A DNA stretch of 64,000 nt from Rachicladosporium sp. CCFEE 5018 (Eukaryota > Ascomycota > Dothideomycetes > Cladosporiales > Cladosporiaceae). Made by a program: the position numbers and the translations under genes. A model generated the notes under the pieces. The model worked only from the letters and a program-made list of their open reading frames with translations. It ran no database searches and had not been told where the DNA came from. The stretch is taken from contig KZ111140.1 in NCBI GenBank assembly GCA_002077045.2, positions 1,868,106-1,932,105 of the forward strand. Direction: 5' to 3'. Positions 44,152 to 55,400 of the stretch are shown here, piece after piece; positions within the stretch are counted from its first letter, which is position 1, and each line of letters opens with the position of its first letter.

Positions 44152-45073
44152 GGTTGCTTAGTAATAAGCTCCACGCTCAGCGAACTCTATTTCGCCGCTA
44201 GTCGGACTCTAACGATTATCGAAGTTGTAAGGATAAGTGTGAGGACCGCATTCTGGTCTACGGATGGTGCAGACGGTCGCGGTGAGCGCAACATATTCGA
44301 CATTCCAGTCGTACAGCGCGACCCTTGCACCTTGGCCTGTCGCTAGCCGTGTCGTACAAAGGTAGCACAAACACGATATCTGCCAAGGAGTCAAACAGCA
44401 CAAAACGAGAGGTCAAATTCTATGATCATGCAAGACACGCCATAATCATGATGCGGCACTGCTTCTGCTTGGAGATGGTCATAGTCATAGTCGTCTCGAT
44501 TCTGCCTTCAGCGGAACCCCCTCGGCACAATGCCTGAACGGAATGAAACAGGTCTCGCTATGAGCACTTTCGCCACGATGTCGCCATGATCACTCCCACG
44601 TCGCTGAGTCTTGTTCCGTATCGCCTCGGATACTCAGTCCGTGGACTACAGCACTGCTGTCCGAGGCGGCAATACGAAGTCGGATTCTGGTCCTTAGCAC
44701 GCAAACGCGTGGCATATCGACATGAAACGCGGCGTCTACAGTCGACTGCATCGAGGTACTTGGCAAGACATGATCGAGTGAGAGACCAATCGCAATACCA
44801 TCTCCTTTCTCGCAGCAGCTTCTCACACACTCGCCATGATGATCGTGGATTAAGGCAGCCCATTGCGTGGATATCCCCATCTACGCCCTGTTTGAATTGT
44901 CTTTATGGCAAGTACGATAATGAGGCGCTAGTATGGTATGTCTGGCGTCCGACTCAACGACATTCAAGACAGTTCTGAAATTCGAAATCTCCATTTGCCT
45001 ACTGCTACCCCCTTTCTGAACGCCGTCCTTCATTTCGCACCGATTCCTTTGCTCTTCTCCCCTTCCTTTACGG
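44152..45073. promoter_or_regulatory. divergent promoter region present only in copy B
   Basis: These 922 bp are missing from copy A as part of a deletion of about 1.04 kb. No protein-coding frame is supported. The last 70 bp before the plus-strand ATG (about 45005-45070) are rich in C and T, a common feature of fungal promoters near the transcription start. Confidence 0.5.
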
Positions 45074-47710
45074 ATGATCATTGTTGTCGCTGATTTGCGA
45101 TCCCCGAAGACAGGGATTATGCAGAGCGTGACTGGATTCTTCAGTAAGATTCTGCAGAAATCCGCACTACTCCTGCGGGGCCTTGGACTCGAATATGTCA
45201 ACACCTTGTCTCGAGGATGCCTAGCCCGCAGCGATGCGTTGGAGCAGCCGAAGAAAGTGCTGTCAGGATCAATATGGCACGCTACCGGCCGCAATGTCGT
45301 GCATATGCTGCCACTCACGGTGCTTGCCGGTCTTATTTGGCTGAACTATTGCGACTACTTCATCGGCCCGACCTTCATCGAAGACGCTGACAAGGACAAC
45401 TACTTCATGGCCGGCATCCAGCTTTGTGCCAAACTGGAAGAGCTACTCTGCGTTGCGAGTCTGTCCGCCATTGTGCTTCAGGCACTACGTGATCAACTCC
45501 TGGGTGATGGTGTACCCATAGGACTCCTGGGATCGGGCGTTTGGTTCAGCTCGCTCAGCGCATTCTGGTCAGCCGATTTCCTGGGGTCTTGCAACTGGAC
45601 TGTATGCGAGTGCAGGCGGACCTCTTGGCGTCAGATCTGGCGTCGATGCCGCTTCTACTTGCTTCTCATCTCTTGCGGTGCCATTGCAGTCACGATTGGA
45701 CCCGCATCAGCAATTCTAATGATCCCACGGCAGCAAGACATGTTCGCTGGCGGCCTGAGCTTCTACTTGAACGGCACGTACAGCGATTTCTGGCCTAACA
45801 CCGTGTATGCTCACACAGAACTCGACTTGTGCTCGTCTGTCAACGCGACCGAGTACTCTGTATGCGCAAGTGGAGGCTACTCTTCGATGCTAGAAACGTG
45901 GTCTGCTTTCGAATACGACCAGTACTGTCCAAGAACCGGCGGTCTGGCTCAGTACGCACCCTCATGCCAAGCGCGTGGTGTGGACGGAAATCGCGAGTGG
46001 GACAATTTTGTTATTCACAACAAGAATTCACTCATGCCCTCGGTCGTCAGCGCTGTGCGAGGTGGAACATGGTCCAGCAGAGGCTTCGCCGCCGTACAGC
46101 CGCATGCTGCAACGGTCGCGATAACGCAACAAAAGAAGGCAGAATGGTACGACAAGGTACAAGACAAGAGTTGGAACCACCCAAACACAAGGCAATTCAG
46201 ATGGACATACGACACGGCAACACTCGGCCACGCTATCAGCCCGTTTGTGAGAGTAAGGTGCACGGAGCCGCAGAACCTGACTGCCGATGCGGACTCTGCG
46301 CTGTTCCCATTCATCGCCAATCGAAGCGACGTAGCAACGTCAGCGCAATCTCCTAGGCAACGTCCTACAACCGACTGGGATCCTCAGTGGAAGCAAGCAA
46401 ACATCTCGCAGCTCGACCACAGCAGATCCGTGTACCTGAGGACGCAATGGCTACCACTGCCAATGCAAGGTTTTGGTCATCCGTCCACAGGTCTCATGAC
46501 TGCCGGGTTGCTCCTGGAGCTGCCATGGAACGGAACGTCCAGAGCTGCTGTGGGCTGTGCTGTTGCAGCAGCATGGCACAACGTGACAGTGAGCTCACGT
46601 AGATCGGCTAATTACGACGCCTGGAACGTCGCCCTCAGTCCGAATGATTATCTCGATATGGACGACTCGCCAGACTCCGTTGGCACCAACACGCCAGTCG
46701 GACTGGATATGAGCTGGTTGGTCCAGCTGACTCCTGCTGCGCCAGTAACTGCTCTGACTCCTGCTGATTATACGTATAACACATTGGAGGCTTTACTGAT
46801 TAGCACACGGTATGATAAGGTCGTTGCAGACAAGCGAAGCTCAGGTCGCTGCTTCGACTTCGACTTCATGGCCGGAAACCGCGAGTACACCGATACGGAG
46901 CTGTGGGCGAATAAGGGGTGCATTTTCAACACCATCCCGATGCTTTCAGCAGTCTTGGCCATGTTTGTCGCGGACGGGCTTTCCAGATACCAGAGTCATA
47001 GAATTTACAACATCCCTGAAGACTTGAGCAGGCGAGTCTGGCCAATGCGAAATGCGTCTACATTCAATGAGTCCCGGATATTCGCCACATGGCTCGATGA
47101 GAGAGCTGTCAACCACACTGCCGAGCCAGATAGAGTAGCCGCCTGGATGGCCATGTATGCTAACGGATATGCCTACTACCCATCGAAGAACTCCGAGTAC
47201 TTCGCGCTGGCTGGCGTTTCTATCTACATGGCTCTCGTGCTGTCCCACATGGTTTACTCCCTGACCAGAAAGAAGGGTACGTCTAATGCGTGGAACTCTG
47301 TCACAGAAATGCTCGTGCTTTGCCAGAACTCCCCGCCACCCGCAACCTCGCACAAGCTCGACAACACCTCAGCTGGCATTTCCCAGTTGAGGACTTACAG
47401 CACGGTGGTGCGAGTGCGCGCCTTTCCGCCGCAGGATGGTGTGGGCAATCACAGATTAGGACTAGTCCTGCTCGATGATTCTGTCAGCCACGAGCTGGGA
47501 AGGGTTGACGTGATGGAGCCAAAGAGCGGTGGCAGCTCTGTTAGCGGCAAGGGCGTCACTGTGAACGTGACTGACATTGAGATGGGAAGCATTGCTCCGA
47601 CCACGACCACGAGCGACGCCACCACCTTGGCGGGCTCTAGGCTTCACTTACACAACACGCTTCGGCAATCTGGGCTCAGAGTGGTGGAGATGGACGAGAA
47701 GTATGCGTAG
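45074..47710 (+). CDS. large multipass membrane protein with glycosylated ectodomain, unknown function, copy B
   Basis: Intronless gene for 878 residues. Hydrophobic segments lie at about 75-92, 118-140, 148-168, 193-217 and 709-731. The 490 residues between the last two are hydrophilic, with many N-glycosylation sequons (NGT, NAT, NLT, NRS, NIS, NVT) and several cysteines, so they probably face outside. The region GDGVPIGLLGSG in the N-terminal part is a pattern I associate with expanded families of uncharacterised fungal membrane proteins. The C-terminal 140 residues are Ser/Thr-rich and likely cytoplasmic. ATG 45074 is the first in frame; Met16 (45119) is an alternative. Copy A is a pseudogene, so this may be the only working allele. 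No enzymatic motif is seen. Confidence 0.75.
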   Translation: MIIVVADLRSPKTGIMQSVTGFFSKILQKSALLLRGLGLEYVNTLSRGCLARSDALEQPKKVLSGSIWHATGRNVVHMLPLTVLAGLIWLNYCDYFIGPTFIEDADKDNYFMAGIQLCAKLEELLCVASLSAIVLQALRDQLLGDGVPIGLLGSGVWFSSLSAFWSADFLGSCNWTVCECRRTSWRQIWRRCRFYLLLISCGAIAVTIGPASAILMIPRQQDMFAGGLSFYLNGTYSDFWPNTVYAHTELDLCSSVNATEYSVCASGGYSSMLETWSAFEYDQYCPRTGGLAQYAPSCQARGVDGNREWDNFVIHNKNSLMPSVVSAVRGGTWSSRGFAAVQPHAATVAITQQKKAEWYDKVQDKSWNHPNTRQFRWTYDTATLGHAISPFVRVRCTEPQNLTADADSALFPFIANRSDVATSAQSPRQRPTTDWDPQWKQANISQLDHSRSVYLRTQWLPLPMQGFGHPSTGLMTAGLLLELPWNGTSRAAVGCAVAAAWHNVTVSSRRSANYDAWNVALSPNDYLDMDDSPDSVGTNTPVGLDMSWLVQLTPAAPVTALTPADYTYNTLEALLISTRYDKVVADKRSSGRCFDFDFMAGNREYTDTELWANKGCIFNTIPMLSAVLAMFVADGLSRYQSHRIYNIPEDLSRRVWPMRNASTFNESRIFATWLDERAVNHTAEPDRVAAWMAMYANGYAYYPSKNSEYFALAGVSIYMALVLSHMVYSLTRKKGTSNAWNSVTEMLVLCQNSPPPATSHKLDNTSAGISQLRTYSTVVRVRAFPPQDGVGNHRLGLVLLDDSVSHELGRVDVMEPKSGGSSVSGKGVTVNVTDIEMGSIAPTTTTSDATTLAGSRLHLHNTLRQSGLRVVEMDEKYA

Positions 47711-48023
47711 GGTAGATGCTGCGCTTGAGAGACTAAATAGTGACCATTTGTAAAATAATGATCACTGCGTCCTCGTCACTCACACAACGTCGGAATATAG
47801 AGATGATGTACAATGCGCCGTCTGCTATCTTTACAACGCCGCCCGCTCTCTCATTCACCACAACTCACATCGTCGTGAAGTCTTCCTGCCCAGACCCGTA
47901 GTCCACACGCGCTCTTGGGCCGCTGAACCTCAATTCCAGGCGTCAGAGTCTCACACAGCAGCGCAGCCATCCCACTCGATGCTATCGAGAACACCTATCA
48001 ATCACACACCCATCATTATGTGC
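47711..48023. other. tail-to-tail intergenic, 3' UTRs
   Basis: Counterpart of 18179-18491, between convergent stops. Nothing recognised. Confidence 0.4.
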
Positions 48024-49799
48024 TCACTCCTTCTTCCCGCCCCCACCAAACCACGAAAACGCCCCCTTCTTCATCTCCCTCATCTGCTCCTCGCCCATCC
48101 TCTTCAACTCCGCCTCCTCCTCCTCCAACCACTTCTTCCCATTCTCCCTAATCTGCTTCTCAAGCGCCTCATACTGCTTCTGGCCCTGCTCACGAATCTG
48201 ATCGCTCAACATCTTCCCTTGCGCAAGTCCCTCAGCCACTGACTGTCCGTCTCCGAGCACCATGCCACCAGCGCGGTCGGCTTTGATACCGAGCCCACTG
48301 CCGAAGAGAGAGCCGAGAGAGTGTTTCGGCGCGCGTGATCGGGAGACAGCGAGTTGGGATTCGAATTCTTGTCGAGCGAGGGCTTCGCGGCGGGCGAATT
48401 CGGTGGGTATGCTGGAGGAGTCGGCGAAGGAGGAGAGGACTTTACGGACGTCGTCTGTGCCCATTGTTGCGACGTACTCCAGGAAGGGTATCAGAGCCAC
48501 CAAGTCCTTGACGTGAGGGTCCTTGGGGTCGCCGGTCCATTTCGGTAGTACGATGGCGTTCTCCGGTTGGTTCTTAATGTGCGGCGCGTGCGTGTCTATG
48601 ATGATCGTCTTGCTGAGGTCGCGGTTGAGGTATTCAAGATCCTTCAGGTACTCGCCCTTTTCGTATTTTGTTGCTTCGCGGCCGAGCGGCCACATGATGA
48701 AGTGGTATGGGTCTAGCTTCTTGATCACTGGGTCTGCGATCGAGATCGGGACGGAGGTGAACAGGACCAGCTCGTAGTACTGCGACAAGTACCGAATGAA
48801 GTAGTCTATCCCTGGTCGCTTGGCGGTGCGGTAGCCGTTCTTGCGATCCCAGGTTGTGTGGATCATGAGGTCTTCGAGGGAGAGGACGAGGGTGAAGGGC
48901 GGGCGTTGTGATTCGGGTACTGTGGGGAGGAGTTTGGGGAAAGAGGGCTCGGTGTAGTAGCCAAGTTGTGAGCCCATGCGGGCGCGGACGCGGGCGTACA
49001 TGCTCAGGGGTGACCAGCCGGATGTACTTGAGGGGTCCAGTCCTGACGGTGCTGCCTCGTCTGTCTCATCGATGGGGCGAGCGAAGTAGACTGCACTGCC
49101 CACGCCACCAGCGAGGACCGCGAGCATAAGATAGCGGCCAAGTCGTCGTCTCCGTCGGTCTAGCGAAGTCTCGAAATCCTTCTGTGTGTACTCTCGCTCC
49201 TCGGGTATCCGTCCACCTGCGCCACCGGATGCTGTTGCAGTATTTTCAGTCAGGTCAGGTGACTCCTGCCTGCTCTCCTCAAGATCTGCGGCTTTCTCCT
49301 CCTTCTTGCCGCCAAATTCGAAGTCGAAGGTGCTGGGTATGCCAAGTCGAAGGTCTGGGAGTGGGCCGCGGGGTGCCTCAGGCTCTGGGACGGCATCTGG
49401 TGGTGTTGCGGCTTCTGGAGATGTCTCTGCGTTTCTCGGGATTGGTCCGCCCTCTGATGCTATCGATGACTGCTCCGTGCCATACTCAGGCGCAGAGGAT
49501 GATGCGACTGGGATCTCTGGGATTGGCTCCGGTTTTGGTGCTGCCGCTGGCTTCACGGGTGTCGCAGCTGGCGGCGCGACGGTGTTCTCTGTGCTCGCCT
49601 GCGCCGCTTGTACAGTAGCTCTTATGCTACCAGGTGGAGGTGCTGCTGCTTTGGGCTTCAAAGGCGGAGATGGGGGGTTCCTGGGAGCAGATCGGGGTGG
49701 TGGAGGGGCTCGGGGCGGAGCTTTGGATGCATATGCGCGCACACATCTTTGCGATAAGTTTATTGGTATGGGCGATCTCAGCACCCGTCTGGCAAGCAT
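48024..49799 (-). CDS. TIM50: mitochondrial import inner membrane translocase subunit Tim50, copy B
   Basis: Allele of 18492-20273 with 591 residues. Presequence, membrane span and the FCP1/NIF-type domain (PPFTLVLSLEDLMIHTTWDR) are almost unchanged, with only single substitutions. The Pro/Ala/Glu-rich linker between about residues 40 and 150 differs strongly, with several substitutions and a net loss of two residues. This contrast fits a receptor core under strong constraint and a linker that tolerates change. Confidence 0.93.
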   Translation of the reverse strand: MLARRVLRSPIPINLSQRCVRAYASKAPPRAPPPPRSAPRNPPSPPLKPKAAAPPPGSIRATVQAAQASTENTVAPPAATPVKPAAAPKPEPIPEIPVASSSAPEYGTEQSSIASEGGPIPRNAETSPEAATPPDAVPEPEAPRGPLPDLRLGIPSTFDFEFGGKKEEKAADLEESRQESPDLTENTATASGGAGGRIPEEREYTQKDFETSLDRRRRRLGRYLMLAVLAGGVGSAVYFARPIDETDEAAPSGLDPSSTSGWSPLSMYARVRARMGSQLGYYTEPSFPKLLPTVPESQRPPFTLVLSLEDLMIHTTWDRKNGYRTAKRPGIDYFIRYLSQYYELVLFTSVPISIADPVIKKLDPYHFIMWPLGREATKYEKGEYLKDLEYLNRDLSKTIIIDTHAPHIKNQPENAIVLPKWTGDPKDPHVKDLVALIPFLEYVATMGTDDVRKVLSSFADSSSIPTEFARREALARQEFESQLAVSRSRAPKHSLGSLFGSGLGIKADRAGGMVLGDGQSVAEGLAQGKMLSDQIREQGQKQYEALEKQIRENGKKWLEEEEAELKRMGEEQMREMKKGAFSWFGGGGKKE

Positions 49800-50906
49800 T
49801 GTGACTCTATGTCGATGCGGCCTATCTTCCCGTTGTCTGTTCTACAATAAATCGCTGGCACCTCCGTCAATCGCGGAACACCTCCGACATCTTCACGACG
49901 CCAAGACTTGTAAGGCTGGCTACGCGACACGGCAACCTCACTCTATCCTCCCCTTTGCCTACGCAACAAACACCTCCTCGGCTCTAGCTCAGGTGCGCCC
50001 AACTTATTCGTCGCGCGGCCATCGATCGTCTGCACGCAGGCGTCGATGTTCTGGACAAGGCGTCCATCTTGAAGCATGAATCAGACCGAGTTTCAGCCTC
50101 GATCGCATACACTCCTGAAACTCCATCACGCCGCCAGCTTCTGCAGCTTCGTGTCAGAGTGCTCGCCTAGATACTTTCCACTCTCCCTCGGAGCTGCGTA
50201 CCTCGGATGCAGCCAACCTCCATGGATATTTCGCTATCACTCCATGTAATTCTCCATGGACATAGTGTTACCGCGGTAAGTTTGCAACACAAGTCGATTC
50301 CCTTGAAGGCGTGTACCGGGCACTGTCAGCACGCTCGTCTACGAAGATATTCAACGCACTGCGACCTCAATCGATGACTCTGATCCCGGCCAGGCAAAGT
50401 CAGGTCGACGAAGGCATGACTCAAATCCTCCACGTGCCCAGGTGTCTCGAAGCCACCAAGTCGAACACAGAATGGCATCATACAGCGCCCTCGGATCTTT
50501 CCGAGATCTTTGAAACAAAGCAGACCGGGTCTATTGCATTGATTGCCTTTGACCATCTGCAACTTCCCGAACTTGGCTCCCAGATCTGAGAGGATGCTGC
50601 ATTACTTTTCAGGCTTCTTCCGTGGCTGCGACGTCTCTGACTCGACATGGAGACGTGATGACCTCGGAGCAGAATCTAGCAACATTGGATCAAGCCAATG
50701 GCATCAGAAATGACCCAGAGCAGCCGAGGAGGTCGCCCGACGAGCAAGTATATGAGTAGCGTTGTGGGTTCGATTGAAGCCACAAGCCTTCCAATTCATT
50801 CATTCCATTTACTTGTTCAACTGTCCCCCTCTATCCGAGAACCATTGGTGCTTATACAAGCTCATGTACCTCTCGCCCACTTACATCAAACCAATACGCC
50901 ACAACA
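49800..50906. other. divergent intergenic between TIM50 and cutinase, copy B
   Basis: Counterpart of 20274-21363, holding both promoters and the CoA-transferase relic. Copy B has about 16 extra bases near 49915. Confidence 0.4.
50126..50610 (-). pseudogene. possible relic of a CaiB/BaiF family CoA-transferase, copy B
   Basis: The same two fragments as in copy A: an N-terminal-like CSILSDLGAKFGKLQMVKG at about 50600-50540 and a C-terminal-like YLGEHSDTKLQKLAA then stop at about 50180-50126. In-frame stops and small indels between the copies show that it is no longer coding in either. Confidence 0.4.
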
Positions 50907-52184
50907 ATGCGCTTCACTCACTCCCTCGCTCTGCTGGCAGCCAGCGCCATCGCAGCGCCAACGCATCTCGTCGAGCGCCAATTTGGTGGTCTTGGCGGAT
51001 TAGGCGGAGGCAGCACAGAGAACGACATCCAGAATGGTGTCTGCAAGCGTATCACCTTCATCATGGCACGAGGCTCGACAGAGCCCGGCAACATGGTAAG
51101 CAGCATACTTTCTACGCTCGTCTGCATCCCCTTCACCGATACTGATCGCCTCACAGGGCTCCACAGTCGGACCTTCAACCTGCTCCGGCCTCAAGCAGGC
51201 TTACCCCAACAACGTCGCGTGTCAGGGCGTCGGCGGCGCGTACTCTGCCAGCATCGGCAACAATGCACTGCCTGGTGGTACAGACTCTGGCTCCATAGGC
51301 GCCAGCGTCGACACTTTCAATCTCGCTGCGAAGACATGCCCTGATACCATCATGGTTGGAGGCGGCTACAGGTACGTTGACATCTCCCCTTGGACTCGGA
51401 TCTTTCCGTCTCCAGCTAACACCTCTCCAGCCAAGGCGCCGCAGTAATGACCCGCTCCGTCGGCACACTCCCCGACAACGTGAAGTCCCGCATCGCAGGC
51501 GTAGTGCTCTACGGCGACACTCAGAACCAGCAGACCGGCGGCTCGATCCCAGATTACCCCAAAGCGCAGACCCTGGTCATCTGCGCGGCCAGCGACGGTG
51601 TCTGCGGCGGCGCGCTGCTGGTCACGGCTGGACATCTGAGTTACGCTGGAAATGTACCGGATGCCGTCAAATTCCTGGGCCAGCAGGTCAGCCGGGCTGG
51701 GACCGGCGGATCAAGCAGTGGGGACGCTTCCAGCACGGGCAGCAGCACTGGTAGCAGCACTGGTAGCAGCACTGGCAGCACTGGGTCCAGCTCGTCCACT
51801 GGATCTGGCTCAAGCTCGACTGGCTCCACGTCTGGCCTCAGCGGACTATCCGGCGGCCTCGGCGGCTTGTCAGGTAGCAGCGGCAGCTCCGGTCTTGGTG
51901 GTCTGGGTGGTCTCGGCTCTCTCGGCGGAAGCAGCGGTAGCTCCGGTCTCTCCGGTCTGGGTGGGCTTGGCTCGCTCGGTGGCAGTAGCGGGAGCTCTGG
52001 ACTATCTGGCCTCGGTGGTCTCGGTTCGCTGGGTGGAAGCAGCGGCAGCTCTGGACTTAGTGGTCTGGGATCGCTAGGTGGTAGCTCTGGTAGCTCTGGA
52101 TTGTCTGGACTGAGTGGTCTCGGGTCGTTTGGAGGTGGTAGCGGTGGGCTGTCTGGACTTTCCGGGTTTGGGAAGAAGGAGTGA
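50907..52184 (+). CDS. secreted cutinase-family esterase with Gly/Ser-rich tail, copy B
   Basis: Allele of 21364-22769, 385 residues, in exons 50907-51095, 51157-51371 and 51431-52184 (introns 61 and 59 bp). Signal peptide, GYSQG nucleophile, SDGVCGG Asp and TAGHLSY His are unchanged. The tail is 43 residues shorter: it has three GSST units instead of five, about 27 fewer residues of the long Gly/Ser/Leu repeat, and ends at KKE where copy A reads on for eight residues. The catalytic domain is nearly identical, so length change is confined to the tail. Confidence 0.88.
51735..52175 (+). repeat. coding tandem repeats in cutinase tail, copy B
   Basis: Shorter version of the copy-A repeat tract: three GSST-encoding 12-bp units, then imperfect Gly/Ser/Leu repeats. 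Confidence 0.8.
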
Positions 52185-52457
52185 GCTTGGTTCACATTCA
52201 TGAAGTAACCACCGCGACTTCGAGAGACCAAACGAGCAGGACGGTAGAGGCAGCATGAGTGTGTTCGAGGCTGTCTGTCATTCGCTTGAGATTTTGTATG
52301 ATGATGAGTATGTATAGCAGAGTGCTGGTCACTTGATACGCATTGCGGTCACTTCCAATGCAATTCTGTATTCAGAGTCTTCGTGTATTCGTATATTGAG
52401 CATAGAGGCCTCCAGCTATGTACACCTGGAACCGTACATCCGACCTTCCACATCCGC

Positions 52458-55400
52458 TCATCCATCTTCTTCATTCCCATCCTCGACCTCCTCCTCAATC
52501 ACTCCCCTCGCCCCTCCTCCCATCATCTCCCCCGCCGGCCCCTGCTCAATCACCCTTCCCTTCCCCAGCACAACACACCAGTCCGCATTTCTTACAGCCT
52601 CCAAACGATGCGCAATAGTAATCACAGTACTCTCCCTCATCTCCTCATGTAGTACCTGCTGAATCTGCTGCGCAGTATCATAGTCAATACTAGCCGTAGC
52701 CTCATCCAAGATAATAACAGCGCTTCGACGTAGTACGGCTCTAGCGAGCCCGACGAGCTGACGCTGGCCTTGCGAGAGGTTCGAGCCGCCGCCGTCGATT
52801 GATGTCTCCAGTGACCAGCCTTGCCGGGCGCAGACGCGCGAGAGGACGGCGAGGCAGGAGTCGTCGGTGTGGGCTTCTAGGGGATCGAGATTCTGGCGCA
52901 TTGTGCCCGGAAAGAGGACTGGGTCTTGAGCGAGGAAAGTGATATGCGTGCGGAGGAGTTGTTTGTCGACTGTTGCGAGATCGATGTTGTCGATGCTGAT
53001 GCTTCCTTCCGAAGGTAGAATGGTAGCGAGCAAGGCGAGGGCTAGCGTGCTTTTGCCGGAGCCGGTGCGGCCAATGATCGCACATTTCGAGCCGCCGGGA
53101 ATGGTGAAGGATATGTTTGACAAAGCTGGATCGAGGTGTGGGTCGTAGCGAATTGTGACCTTTTCGAAAACTATGTCGCCAGTGAATGAGGGCCACCAGG
53201 CTGGAGGACTGACCGTTCCGGTGGGCTCTTGGACGAGATCGAGGAGCTCTACGACACGTTCGACGGAGACAAACTCCATCTGGAGTTGACCGTATTGACG
53301 ACAGAGGCTGTGGGTGCTGCTGACGAACTTCTGAGCGGAATTGAGCACGAATGCAGTAAGACCTGGCGAGACGCCTGTGATAAGTGCCAAGAGTGTCAGG
53401 GTGTATGTCGAGAGTGCAGACAATGCATCATACCGGTACATTAGCCATGACTGCAGCGACCAGTAGAAGTGATCCATCTTCTGGAAAGTGTCTACCACGC
53501 GGATGACACGACCTTGAAACCGCTCTTGTGCATCGAAGGCTCGCACAGTGACGAGTCCGTTGAGTAGCTCTCCAAAATTGGACATCAGAGGTGTCAGCGA
53601 CACCATTTCCAGACGACGCAACGACTGTGATGTCGGCAGAAAGCGTCGGAAGATGAGAACGAACACTATCGTCACCGCGAGCGAGAAAACAAGAAACGTC
53701 GGCGTCACTCCAGCAATGACCACCACAGCAGTGATCCATGAGATAGCCTGCCAGCTGACGTTTTGGAACTGCTGGCTGATGTTGCCATCAATCACGCCGA
53801 TGTCGCTGGTCATCCGATTCATCAAGCGACCGATGGGTGTTACGTCGTAGAAACGGAATGTAGCATGGCTCACACTAACCATGATATCCTTGAACATACG
53901 CTTGCCTGCCGTGTACACGATGAGCACCATTATGCAGTTCGAGAAAGACCACAACAACGTTCGCGAGAGACCGATGAGCCCGAATGCAAGGATCCACGGC
54001 CTCACGTTCACTTCCGGATCTGGGAAGTTGTCGAATAATTCGGACGTCGTCGTAAGTATGTCCGATTGCGCATGTAGTGCATCTAGCATAGATGATTCGG
54101 TGTTGTAGCGTTCGCCCCACGATTTCAGTAGCCATGCACTGTAGACCGAGAGTACTCGGTAGACGACGAGCACGAGCACCAGCAGTATCCAGAGTCGCAA
54201 CCGGCCGGCTTTAACATACGACCAATAGACCGAGGCTCGGACGCCACCCTTCGCGCGGTACTCTTCTTCGATGAACTTATCAGGCACGACCGCGGTCTTG
54301 CGGGTCTGCTTATCTTCCTTCTTGACCTCTTCGTTCGAGATGGCCGATATTTCGCGTTGCAGTACTTCAGCAGGAGGCTCGTCAGTATCGAGCACAGTAG
54401 CTTTGCCAGCTGTGATTTCGATAAGCTGAACAGCGTGATCTGCGACTAGGTCAAGTCGATGTGTGACAAGTACGACTGTGCGGCCTCGCATCAGTGGTCC
54501 AGTGAACAAATCTCTTACTATAGCTTCTGCAGTCTGCTGATCGAGAGCAGAAAGCGGATCGTCAAGCAACAAGATACCAGCACTGCTATAGACTGCTCGA
54601 GCAAGCGCTACACGAGCACGCTGGCCCCCTGAGAGACCAATGCCATTCTCACCAATGAAAGACTGATCGGCGGCCTTGAATTCCTTGAGATCTGGAAGCA
54701 GTGCGCAAGCTTCTACCACAGCGTCGTAGCGACTCTTATCGTATGGAGCGGAGAACAGTATATTGTCCTTAATGCTCATGCTTTGAAGCCATGGTGTCTG
54801 GGAGCAGTAGCCGAAAGGCACTCGTGGGCGTATGGATCTTCCATCCAGTGTGTCGAGCTCACCAAGTAGCGCCTGCAGGAGGGCAGACTTGCCTGACGCC
54901 ACTTCGCCGCATACTACTGTCAGTCCCTCGGGGAACGTCAACTGTAAGTCTTGCAATACCGGTGTTTTTCTGCCAGGCCATGCGAATGAAGCGTGCTCCA
55001 CTGCAAGATTATCACCAACCGTAGCGTCCGTGTAATCGTCGTCTCGGTCCGGCTCAGCCATGAAATCCTCAATACGACCAACGGCTACATAGGCATTCAG
55101 TAAGACTGTGATGAGCCCAGGTAAGTCTCGAAGACTCATCGTGAGCATGTTGAATAGATATAGCGCAGGGAACGCAATATCTACCGTGAGTGGCTGCCCG
55201 CCAATGACCGTATATGCATAGAAGCCTACCGGAGGTGCCAAATCGAGAGCCAGTGAGTTGATGAAGCCGATCAGTAGACCCCATAGCGCAGTGATCACTC
55301 GCCAGTTCAGCTCACGCTGCCGAGCAGTCATGATCTTCTCAAGCCAGGCATCTTGCCAGCCATACCATCGAAGATGTCTAATCGCCTCAACAAATTGGGA

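Noticed and set aside
44586..44978. 130-codon frame in the copy-B-only promoter region.
   Set aside because: No recognisable protein features, and the opposite strand is equally open.
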